The position numbers and the translations under genes were made by a program. From NCBI GenBank assembly GCA_021827805.1, contig JAKAUG010000054.1:1-5455 (forward strand): a DNA stretch of 5,455 nt. The letters run 5' to 3'. This DNA comes from Bacillota bacterium (GTDB lineage: Bacteria; Bacillota; Sulfobacillia; RBS10-35; JAJYVN01). The stretch's first letter is position 1. The number at the start of each line of letters is the position of its first letter. The notes below the pieces were generated by a model that did no database searches, was not told where the DNA came from, and was given only the letters and a program-made list of their open reading frames with translations. Below are positions 1-5,009 of the stretch, piece after piece.

Positions 1-1
1 C

Positions 2-166
2 GATGGCGTCAACGACCCCAGCGCAGCCCTCCAGTGCCTCGCCGAGCTGCGTCGCCACCTGGAGTATCTCGAGGGCAACGCGCGGCGGTGGAACGAGCTG
101 GCTATGGCGGACGGTCACCCGCTAGCACGGCGAAAGGCGCTGCGGGCATGGGAGGCGGGAGCGTGA
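2..166 (+). CDS. C-terminal end of an unrecognised protein (partial)
   Basis: An open frame enters from the left edge and ends at TGA 164-166, giving the last 54 residues of a protein whose start lies outside the window. The visible part is rich in Leu, Ala, Arg and Glu (for example AELRRHLEYLEGNARRW) and is probably helical. No catalytic motif or family signature can be seen, so no function is proposed. Its stop codon overlaps the GTG start of the next gene in a GTGA arrangement (163-166), the usual sign of translational coupling in one operon. Third codon positions are mostly G or C, like the clear genes nearby, which supports real coding. Confidence 0.6.
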   Translation, partial: DGVNDPSAALQCLAELRRHLEYLEGNARRWNELAMADGHPLARRKALRAWEAGA

Positions 167-426
167 CCGAGCGGCCGCCGCTGACCCAGGCGCAGGAGTA
201 CGCAGCCTCCGATGCCATCAGCGCCGTCGCCGACGAGCTCTTCTCGGCCATGCGCCGCTACGCCCCCATGCACTCGGCGCACGAGGGCTACGCCGTGATC
301 GCTGAGGAGCTGGACGAGTTGTGGGATGCGGTGCGGATGCGGCAGTCGGGGCTGATCGAGGCGCGGCGGACGGGGCCGAATCCGCAAAGGCCGTGGGTGT
401 ACGTGCCGAGGGAAGGTGGGGCGTGA
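163..426 (+). CDS. Small MazG-like protein, apparently N-terminal half only
   Basis: The GTG start at 163 is chosen because GGGAGGCGGGA lies just upstream (about 150-160) and it overlaps the previous stop by 4 bases; the frame is open further upstream but collides with the preceding gene. The 87-residue product has two predicted helices. The stretch HSAHEGYAVIAEELDELW (about residues 37-54) resembles the phage and bacterial MazG-like all-alpha NTP pyrophosphohydrolase group, where an EExxE motif (here EELDE, residues 48-52) binds the metal ion. MazG-type enzymes hydrolyse nucleoside triphosphates to monophosphate and pyrophosphate. The second conserved helix with ExxD, expected after the EExxE helix, is not visible; the protein instead ends in a Pro/Arg-rich tail (TGPNPQRPWVYVPREGGA). 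It may be a shortened, inactive or regulatory version. The family call is from memory and moderate. Confidence 0.62.
   Translation: MTERPPLTQAQEYAASDAISAVADELFSAMRRYAPMHSAHEGYAVIAEELDELWDAVRMRQSGLIEARRTGPNPQRPWVYVPREGGA
402..425 (+). promoter_or_regulatory. Hairpin with SD in loop, ending directly before ATG 426
   Basis: CGTGCC (402-407) can pair in RNA with GGCGTG (420-425), including two G-U pairs. The 12-base loop holds the purine-rich GAGGGAAGGTGG that would serve as ribosome binding site for the start at 426. The stem is only six pairs and lies inside coding sequence of the preceding gene, so chance pairing is quite possible. Confidence 0.25.
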
Positions 427-581
427 TGCACTTCTGGACGATGGCCTCAGCCGCCGCGGTGGGCGTGTGGGGCGCCATGGCGGGCTTTGTCCTCCTGGCC
501 CTCACCGCTGCGGCGATCTACGGCGAATCGCACCGCAGGCGGTATGAACGCCCAGAACGCAAGGAGGTGCCCCATGCCTGA
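426..581 (+). CDS. Small single-helix membrane protein, holin candidate
   Basis: This 51-residue protein starts at ATG 426, sharing one base with the previous TGA (TGATG), with a purine-rich binding site (GGAAGGTGGGG) just upstream. Residues about 9-32 form one uninterrupted hydrophobic segment (AAAVGVWGAMAGFVLLALTA is its core), long enough for one membrane helix. A strongly basic and charged tail follows (HRRRYERPERKE), which by the positive-inside rule should stay in the cytoplasm. It ends 8 bases inside the next gene, which encodes a lysin-type protein without signal peptide. A small membrane protein overlapping such a gene fits a holin that lets the enzyme reach the wall. This is inference from size, topology and position; no holin family is recognised, and it could be another small phage membrane protein. 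Confidence 0.6.
   Translation: MHFWTMASAAAVGVWGAMAGFVLLALTAAAIYGESHRRRYERPERKEVPHA
561..569 (+). promoter_or_regulatory. Ribosome binding site that fixes the lysin start
   Basis: AAGGAGGTG is a near-perfect match to the anti-SD sequence and sits four bases before ATG 574 (six counted from the GGAGG core). It decides the start at 574 over the open frame that runs further upstream to 487, which would overlap most of the membrane protein gene. Confidence 0.85.
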
Positions 582-1311
582 GTCGCTGTCCCCGAGCGCC
601 CTGATGATCGACGCCTCCACCGCGCCCACGGAGTCGCTGCTCGCCAGGATCGAGGCCGACGTCGCGCCGGCGAAGATCGCGGCGTGGGGCGGGTACCTGG
701 GCGGGTGGCGATCGCCGGCGATGGCGCTGACGCGCACGTCCGTCGACTTCCTGCACTCCGGGGGGATCGCCGTCCTGCCGATCTACAACAACGCATGGCG
801 GCACCTGGTTGTCGGGGGTGGGGTAGCGGCCGCGCAGGAGGCCATGGGCGCGATGGCTGACCTTGGCGCGCCCGCGGGCACCGCGTTCGCGCTGGACTTT
901 GAGGCGGAGTGGCTGACGGAGCGCGGCGTGAATCTCGCGCACTGGTGGCGAGACTTCCGGCTGTCCGTGCCGTCGCAGAGATACGCTGTGTGGACCTACT
1001 CGACGGTCGAGGGATTCGATCGTTTGGGCGTCACGGGTGACGTATGGGTCGCCGCCTGGAATGCCCCCGCCGCTCCCAACGTGGGTCTGGTCCGCAGGCT
1101 CGTGGCCTGGCAGTACAAGGGCGCGGCCTTCAACGACACCGCCGACCTCGACCGCATCCGGCAGTCGGAGTTGCGTAACGGCAGCGGCTTGTGGATGCCT
1201 CCGCCAGCGAATCCCGTGCCTGCCCCGGCGGCCGATCCCAGGCTCGCCCTGACGTGGCTCCAGCGGGCAGAGCACGCCGTATCCCAGGCGCGGGTGGCGC
1301 TCGGGGGATAG
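574..1311 (+). CDS. DUF1906/Rv2525c-like glycoside hydrolase-fold protein, probable endolysin
   Basis: The 245-residue product matches the Rv2525c-like, glycoside-hydrolase-like (DUF1906) group, a TIM-barrel family related to GH25 lysozymes. Visible landmarks in order: MIDASTAP (11-18) with first-strand D13; WGGYLGG (38-44); LPIYNN (68-73); FALDFEAEW (105-113), where D108 and E110 are the catalytic-acid candidates; YAVWTYST (137-144); VWVAAWNAP (157-165); and WQY followed by ND and DLD (179-193), typical of the last GH25 strand. A Pro-rich linker (about 208-222) leads to a short helical tail (about 223-243), perhaps a small wall-binding or assembly piece. There is no signal peptide, consistent with release through a holin, for which the overlapping upstream gene is the candidate. 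Family members probably cleave peptidoglycan or related glycans, but activity is unproven for many, so endolysin is inferred. Confidence 0.82.
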   Translation: MPESLSPSALMIDASTAPTESLLARIEADVAPAKIAAWGGYLGGWRSPAMALTRTSVDFLHSGGIAVLPIYNNAWRHLVVGGGVAAAQEAMGAMADLGAPAGTAFALDFEAEWLTERGVNLAHWWRDFRLSVPSQRYAVWTYSTVEGFDRLGVTGDVWVAAWNAPAAPNVGLVRRLVAWQYKGAAFNDTADLDRIRQSELRNGSGLWMPPPANPVPAPAADPRLALTWLQRAEHAVSQARVALGG

Positions 1312-1431
1312 GCCGCAGGCGGGGGAGGCCCCGCCATGGACCCCGCACCAGCACGGCGCGCGGTCCCGCTTGGTCTGGCAGCCATGGTGGGGTTTGGCGG
1401 GCTATCATCATGGACGGGGAGGCGACGGCCG
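1312..1431 (+). other. Probable non-coding gap between lysis gene and appendage genes
   Basis: The frame of the downstream gene is open from ATG 1336, but between 1336 and 1431 about a third of the codons end in A or T (CTA, TCA, TCA, CTT, TTT, GGT, CGA and others), while almost none do directly after GTG 1432. This argues that 1312-1431 is mostly untranslated. A TATCAT box at 1403-1408 could be a -10 element for a very short leader, but no convincing -35 is present. Confidence 0.45.
1318..1335 (+). terminator. GC-only hairpin after the lysin gene, terminator-like
   Basis: GGCGGGG (1318-1324) pairs perfectly with CCCCGCC (1329-1335) around a GAGG loop, beginning seven bases after the lysin stop. 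There is no T-run after it, so it is not a standard intrinsic terminator; it may slow polymerase or protect the 3' end. Alternatively, if translation began at ATG 1336, the loop would present the SD to that start. Confidence 0.3.
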
Positions 1432-2142
1432 GTGTCCGCTCTGGGCCTGTTCCGCTCGCTCGGGCCGGCCGTCGCCCGGGAGCTCGACGCGCTCCTCCAG
1501 GCGCCCGAGAAGGCCGCCGCCGACGCGCTGGCGGCGGTGAAGGCCGGATGGGAGGACCCGCAACTCGGCCCGCCCCCCGCACCCGCCGGTGCATCCGCCA
1601 AGCCCGCGCAGTCCAAAGTCGTGCCGTTCCGCGGTTCGGCGGTGCCGTCGTCTCCACTCAGCCTCGCGCAGACCCTCGCCGCGCTGCGGGCCCCTGACGT
1701 GGTCCTCGAGGCGATGCTGGCGGCGCAGGAGACGGGATTCGTCCAGTCCTGGTTCGATCGCCAGGAGAGCACGGTGCCCGCCGGCACGACGCAGGTTTTC
1801 ACCGACGAGGTGCCGTCCGGCTGGGTGACGTTCGTCGTGGCCTACCGCACGGCGGTGGATCCCGCGTCGTCATCTGTCCAGGTGACGACGAGCCTCGACC
1901 AGCAGGCGCCGTTCGCCCAGGGCGTGCCGATGCCGGGCGACTGGACACTCCGCGGCGCGTTCCTGCCGCCTGTGCAGTTTTCGGTCGAATACACCGTCGT
2001 GGGCGACCCCGACCGCGACGTGACGTTCGCGCGCGAGATCCAGGCGGCGCTGGTGGACGCGCGCCAGTACCGGCTCGTGCTTCTGCCGCTATTCGCCGGG
2101 TGGTTCCGGGCTATCGGCCGGAGCCAGGGCGTGGTGCAGTAG
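1432..2142 (+). CDS. Unrecognised protein with beta-rich domain, likely virion-associated
   Basis: GTG 1432 is preferred as start because GGGGAGG (1416-1422) lies nine bases upstream and codon use becomes strongly G/C-ending from here; ATG 1336 (also preceded by a GGGGGAGG) would add 32 residues. The 236-residue product begins with an Ala-rich helical part (about 1-40), then a Pro/Ala linker (about 42-58), a short helix, and a beta-rich domain (about 110-195; for example TVPAGTTQVFTDEVPSGW and VQFSVEYTVVGD). It ends in a helix with a hydrophobic patch LVLLPLFAGWF (about 215-225). There are no cysteines and no catalytic motif. The layout resembles a small structural protein with a beta-sandwich, and the next gene, two bases downstream, encodes a beta-repeat fibre-like protein. 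No family is recognised; the virion role is inferred from context. Confidence 0.65.
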   Translation: MSALGLFRSLGPAVARELDALLQAPEKAAADALAAVKAGWEDPQLGPPPAPAGASAKPAQSKVVPFRGSAVPSSPLSLAQTLAALRAPDVVLEAMLAAQETGFVQSWFDRQESTVPAGTTQVFTDEVPSGWVTFVVAYRTAVDPASSSVQVTTSLDQQAPFAQGVPMPGDWTLRGAFLPPVQFSVEYTVVGDPDRDVTFAREIQAALVDARQYRLVLLPLFAGWFRAIGRSQGVVQ

Positions 2143-2144
2143 CG

Positions 2145-3236
2145 ATGGGCTCACCGCTGTTCGCCCTCACGCCGGAGGTCATGCGGCAACTCCTGTCCGC
2201 CGCCACCAGAACGGCGGTGGAGTCAAACTGGGTCGTCGCGTCCGTCCCTGCGCCCAACCAGATCACCGTGGCCCTGCACAACCCCGCCGCGGCCATCCCG
2301 TACATCGACGCGACCGCGGCGCCGTACTACGCGGGCGGGCTGGTGCAGTTCATCACCGGCCGGCTCGGGGGGATCGAGCCGAACAGCAACGGGGCCCCGT
2401 CCGCCACCGGGCGCGTGTCCATGCCGATCAAGAGCATCGCCACGGCGCTCGATCCGAGCGGCGGCCCGCCCACAACGACTCTGACATTCGCCGGCAGCCT
2501 ACCGGGGACGCCCGACCCCGGCGACCGGCTCAACGTCTACTACGCCCAGGCGGGATCCTTCGCCCTGCCGGTCGCGGGCGAAGTCAACGTGGGGACGATC
2601 ACGGGCCCGGTGACGGTGCAGACGGGAGCGAACGGCGAGTTCAACGTCACGTCCGTCGGTTCAATCGCCGCGAACGTGACGGTGGAGCAGGCCAGCGGCA
2701 CGACGTTCGAGATCGATAAGGTCGGCTCCATCACCGAGAACGTCGGCACGCTGATCCAGAACGCCACCTCGAGTCCGGGCAACATCCAGCCCGGCCAGGG
2801 CGCCTTCGACAGCCTCGACGGCAACGTGGGCGGATCGGCCACCCTCGCGTACAACCAGAGCTCCTATACCGAAACGCTGTACGCATCGGGCGGGTACGTG
2901 CGCAGTCTGCTGTTTCAGGGATCTTCGGCCATCGCCACCGTCACCACGGGTCCGGATTCGCTGGCGGGCACATGGGTGCTGGCCCTGTATAACGGCACCG
3001 TCCTGCTGGGTGCGGTGTCGACCACGGTGGCGGCCGGCGGGTCCGTCGACCTCTCCCTGCCGCAGCCGACGTATCCGCTGAGCTGGCCGAACGGCATCGC
3101 GCAGAACGGGATCACCCTACAGGTGAGCTACCCTGGACTACAGGCCCTCGGAGACACGGCGACGCTGACCTGGGTTCCGAGCACACTGCTGGCGGCGGCC
3201 ACCACGCCGCCATCGCTCGTGGGGGCGGTCGTCTGA
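2145..3236 (+). CDS. Beta-repeat protein, tail fibre or appendage candidate
   Basis: ATG 2145 is chosen because it follows the previous TAG by two bases; a GTG at 2100 in the same frame would overlap the upstream gene by over 40 bases. The SD is weak (GGTG near 2133-2136), so translation may depend on coupling. The 363-residue product has a short helical start (about 8-25), a domain rich in Ala, Pro, Thr and Gly (about 30-135), three tandem 22-residue repeats (149-214) beginning VGTI, VGSI and VGSI, and a C-terminal beta-rich domain (about 225-355). High Gly, Ser, Thr, Asn and Val with no cysteine is typical of phage fibres, spikes and other beta-solenoid or beta-sandwich surface proteins. 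Host recognition or attachment is a reasonable inference, but no named fibre family is recognised; a bacterial surface protein is less likely as there is no signal peptide. Confidence 0.68.
   Translation: MGSPLFALTPEVMRQLLSAATRTAVESNWVVASVPAPNQITVALHNPAAAIPYIDATAAPYYAGGLVQFITGRLGGIEPNSNGAPSATGRVSMPIKSIATALDPSGGPPTTTLTFAGSLPGTPDPGDRLNVYYAQAGSFALPVAGEVNVGTITGPVTVQTGANGEFNVTSVGSIAANVTVEQASGTTFEIDKVGSITENVGTLIQNATSSPGNIQPGQGAFDSLDGNVGGSATLAYNQSSYTETLYASGGYVRSLLFQGSSAIATVTTGPDSLAGTWVLALYNGTVLLGAVSTTVAAGGSVDLSLPQPTYPLSWPNGIAQNGITLQVSYPGLQALGDTATLTWVPSTLLAAATTPPSLVGAVV
2589..2786 (+). repeat. Three tandem 66-bp repeats coding 22-residue beta units
   Basis: Units begin at 2589, 2655 and 2721, exactly 66 bases apart. 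Each starts with V-G-(T/S)-I and continues with alternating hydrophobic residues (ITGPVTVQTG, IAANVTVEQASG, ITENVGTLIQNA). The first two end in similar strands (GEFNVTS, TTFEIDK). The DNA is diverged, so the repeats are old and kept at protein level; a beta-solenoid with one turn per unit is the likely structure. Confidence 0.7.
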
Positions 3237-3253
3237 AAGCCCACGGGTTCGAG

Positions 3254-3541
3254 TTGTATCACGTCGAGTCTCCGATCGGGACGGTGGTCGCGAGTTTTCG
3301 CGACGAGGGACTGTTGCAGGAGTGGCTGCACGAGAACATACAGTCCGGTCAGGGGTATATCGTCCGGCGGTGGGCGGTCGCCGTGACGTTGCACTCGGCC
3401 GGCAACGCGCCGCCGCCGGGGGTGCTGGTGCCGATGGGCGGCCGGGGCCTCCAGCAGCCGGCCATGGTGCCGCCGCCGGCGGTGACCACCGTCGTGACGT
3501 TCAGCATCACCCACAACCCCAACCAGCCCCCGGTCGGCTGA
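3254..3541 (+). CDS. Small unrecognised protein with Pro-rich tail
   Basis: TTG 3254 is the only standard start in this frame and has no good SD. A CTG at 3233 overlaps the previous TGA as CTGA, has GGGGGCGG nearby (3220-3227), and would add LKAHGFE in front; it may be the true start, giving 102 residues. From TTG the product is 95 residues: a compact front domain (VESPIGTVVASFRDEGLLQEW, roughly 4-24, followed by GQGYIVRRWAVAV) that looks like a small alpha/beta fold, then a flexible Pro/Gly-rich tail (about 51-95) with a short beta stretch TTVVTFSITHN. No family is recognised. It lies between the fibre-like gene and a coiled-coil gene and is probably co-transcribed with them, so a small accessory structural or assembly role is possible but unproven. 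Confidence 0.6.
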   Translation: MYHVESPIGTVVASFRDEGLLQEWLHENIQSGQGYIVRRWAVAVTLHSAGNAPPPGVLVPMGGRGLQQPAMVPPPAVTTVVTFSITHNPNQPPVG

Positions 3542-3561
3542 GCCGCGCGGGAGGTGCTCGC

Positions 3562-4110
3562 GTGCCAAACGAGGCGACAGCCGCGGAGCCGGACGCCACC
3601 CCGAACCCCATCTCCTCCCCCGAATTGCTGGCAGCCGCGCTGGCGCGCCGCCAGGCGGAGTTGGACGCGCGGGAGAAGGCCGTCGCCGAGCGGGAGCGCC
3701 TCGTCGCCTCCACTGCGGAGGCCCTGGAGCACCGCGTCTCCGCTGCCAAGCCCTATCTCCGCCGCATTGCCGACCTGCGCAAGGAGGTCGCGGAGTGGAC
3801 TGAACTCGCCGCTTCCGCCGGCGCCAAGGCGGAGGAGGCCGCGAGTCAGGACGCCGACCGCCGGGCGGACGCGGCATCCGCCGACGACCAGGCCGAGGCC
3901 GCGAAGGCACGCCAGGCCGAGGTGCAGCGGCAGGTCGTGAGGGCCATCGAGGAGCGCGACGCCCTCCTCCGCAACCTCGCCCTGCTGGACACGGCGCTCG
4001 ACGCGCGGGAGAAGCGCGCCCAGGAGCTCGCGCGGGTGGTGGCGATGCTGCAGGAGGACCGCGACCGGCTGTACCAGGAGATCGCCGGGGGCCGCGAGTC
4101 GGCGCGCTGA
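3562..4110 (+). CDS. Coiled-coil protein of unknown function
   Basis: GTG 3562 follows GGGAGGTG (3549-3556) at five bases, and lies 20 bases after the previous stop; the frame is open further upstream but runs through the preceding gene. The 182-residue product has a disordered Pro/Ala-rich start (1-19), then a highly charged Ala/Glu/Arg-rich helical body (about 20-175), broken near P64 and by an Ala/Asp-rich stretch around 95-112. Heptad-like patterns are clear in ARRQAELDAREKAVAERERL (28-47) and LDTALDAREKRAQELARVV (142-160), which share LDAREK. There is no membrane segment, cysteine or catalytic motif. Candidate roles include scaffold, chaperone or structural rod in virion assembly; composition alone cannot decide. 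A non-coding gap with a promoter-like box follows, so it may be the last gene of its transcript. Confidence 0.7.
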   Translation: MPNEATAAEPDATPNPISSPELLAAALARRQAELDAREKAVAERERLVASTAEALEHRVSAAKPYLRRIADLRKEVAEWTELAASAGAKAEEAASQDADRRADAASADDQAEAAKARQAEVQRQVVRAIEERDALLRNLALLDTALDAREKRAQELARVVAMLQEDRDRLYQEIAGGRESAR

Positions 4111-4111
4111 T

Positions 4112-4154
4112 CACCATGGCGCACCATGCCGCCAACGCCAAAGTGGTGTATACT
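4112..4154 (+). promoter_or_regulatory. Putative promoter with TATACT box and phased CACCATG repeats
   Basis: TATACT at 4149-4154 differs from the consensus -10 TATAAT at one position and stands out in GC-rich DNA. Nothing like TTGACA is found 16-18 bases upstream; instead CACCATGGC (4112-4120) and CACCATGCC (4122-4130) repeat at a 10-base period, one helical turn, where an activator or other factor could bind. Transcription would begin near 4161. Confidence 0.45.
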
Positions 4155-4167
4155 GCCGCCTAGCCTG

Positions 4168-4226
4168 CTGACCAGACCATACCGCGCTCCCCTGGTCGGG
4201 GGTGCCGCCGAGGTGGCGGTGCCCCC
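4168..4226 (+). promoter_or_regulatory. Structured leader with SD-like loop before GTG 4227
   Basis: Two RNA hairpins can form. The first pairs 4168-4175 (contains GACCAG) with 4192-4199 (contains CTGGTC). The second pairs GGGGGTGCCGCC (4198-4209) with GGCGGTGCCCCC (4215-4226), twelve pairs including two adjacent G-U pairs, around the loop GAGGT (4210-4214), the only good SD match near the start. The right arm ends at the base before GTG 4227. A smaller stem, CCCC 4189-4192 with GGGG 4198-4201, would exclude the second hairpin. This could be a translational switch or attenuator; no known riboswitch class is recognised. Confidence 0.45.
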
Positions 4227-5009
4227 GTGCTCGTGTGGAAATGCGACGGAGACGGCAGGACGCCGTGTCCCGAGGAGTGGCCGGAGCCCGGCGATCGCAC
4301 GGGTTACGGCGCGGCGATGGCCCACCTGCGGTCGGTGGAGGGCAAGGGCCACCACATTTTCGGCCTGATCGAGAGCAGCACCGGGCAACTCCTGGTGCGC
4401 GGCACCAACCTCAAGGGCGCGATCGCCGCCGGCTACTGCGAACCCAAGGAGAAGGCCTCCCCGGGAGGGCCGCGGGGCACCTCGCGCGCCCAGAGGGAGG
4501 CGCGTGCCCACGCGCTGCGCCGCAGCCTCGGCGGCAAGCGCTACGTCGCGGAGGGCCACCGCGACATCCAGCCGCCCAACGGGCCGCGCACCTCGGCCGA
4601 CATGGGCTCCGAGATCCCGGCGCCCGTCTCGGGCGTGATGACCAGCTACACGCTCGTCTTCCCGCCGGAGATGCTCGGGCTGCACGCGCTCCTCTGTCAG
4701 TACATGCGGAGGCCTGACGGCTCCGAGTTCGGCTGGAGCCCGGACGACGTGAACACGATGACCTGGGGTGTGTACCGCGAGTACGCGGAATACTTCATCC
4801 CGCGGGCGATGGTGAGGGAGTTCGGCTATACCGGCAAGATGAAGACGTTGGCCCTCGAGCAGTTCTCGGAGGTGGTGCGTCGCACTGCGGATATGTCGGC
4901 CGACCAGGTGCAGTCGGCGCTGCTCAAGGCGGTAGCGGATACGGCGACGGCGATGCACAAGGCACAGGCCGGAGAGGCCGCGCCGGAGGAGGTCGGCGTC
5001 CGTGGCTAG
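4227..5009 (+). CDS. Unrecognised protein with C2H2-like N-terminal Cys/His cluster
   Basis: GTG 4227 is taken as start; GTG 4233 in frame is an alternative two codons shorter. The product is 260 residues. Its front carries WKCDGDGRTPC (C6, C14) and then MAHLRSVEGKGHH (H33, H42, H43), spaced loosely like a C2H2 zinc finger, although C-x7-C is wider than the classical C-x2-C. A small segment FGLIESSTGQLLVRGTNLKG (45-64) follows, then a basic, probably flexible region (about 74-125) that could contact nucleic acid. The C-terminal half (about 136-250) appears globular and mostly helical, with aromatic-rich parts (MTWGVYREYAEYFIPRAMV). No enzyme motif is recognised. Its 3' end overlaps the next gene by 8 bases, so the two are probably translated together. 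DNA binding or regulation is a guess from the Cys/His and basic segments. Confidence 0.65.
   Translation: MLVWKCDGDGRTPCPEEWPEPGDRTGYGAAMAHLRSVEGKGHHIFGLIESSTGQLLVRGTNLKGAIAAGYCEPKEKASPGGPRGTSRAQREARAHALRRSLGGKRYVAEGHRDIQPPNGPRTSADMGSEIPAPVSGVMTSYTLVFPPEMLGLHALLCQYMRRPDGSEFGWSPDDVNTMTWGVYREYAEYFIPRAMVREFGYTGKMKTLALEQFSEVVRRTADMSADQVQSALLKAVADTATAMHKAQAGEAAPEEVGVRG
4980..4999 (+). promoter_or_regulatory. Strong SD in hairpin loop upstream of GTG 5002
   Basis: GGAGGAGGT (4985-4993), eight bases before GTG 5002, is the SD that supports this start inside the end of the previous gene. Bases 4980-4985 can pair with 4994-4999 (one G-U pair), leaving GAGGAGGT as an eight-base loop. The SD is convincing; the hairpin is weak and may be accidental. 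Confidence 0.4.

Noticed and set aside
502..1275. Minus-strand open frame opposite the lysin
   Set aside because: The + strand matches a recognisable enzyme family and has a near-perfect SD; the antisense product has no recognisable pattern.
1386..1400. G-rich stretch as a quadruplex
   Set aside because: The G-runs are mostly two long and uneven; at this GC level it is weak evidence.
2196..2220. CCGCCG/CGGCGG hairpin near the front of the fibre-like gene
   Set aside because: Short, within coding sequence, and expected by chance at this base composition.
3640..3654. Perfect inverted repeat CTGGCG-CGC-CGCCAG
   Set aside because: It is inside the coiled-coil gene and explained by codons for Leu-Ala-Arg-Arg-Gln; no regulatory position.
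1334..4120. CCATGG sites in both intergenic gaps as a shared operator
   Set aside because: CCATGG also occurs inside several coding regions (near 475, 842 and 3463), so its presence in the gaps is not specific.
3128..4141. Minus-strand open frame of 337 codons
   Set aside because: It is the complement of three + strand genes with good coding character; the product is a low-complexity Pro/Arg/Ala sequence.
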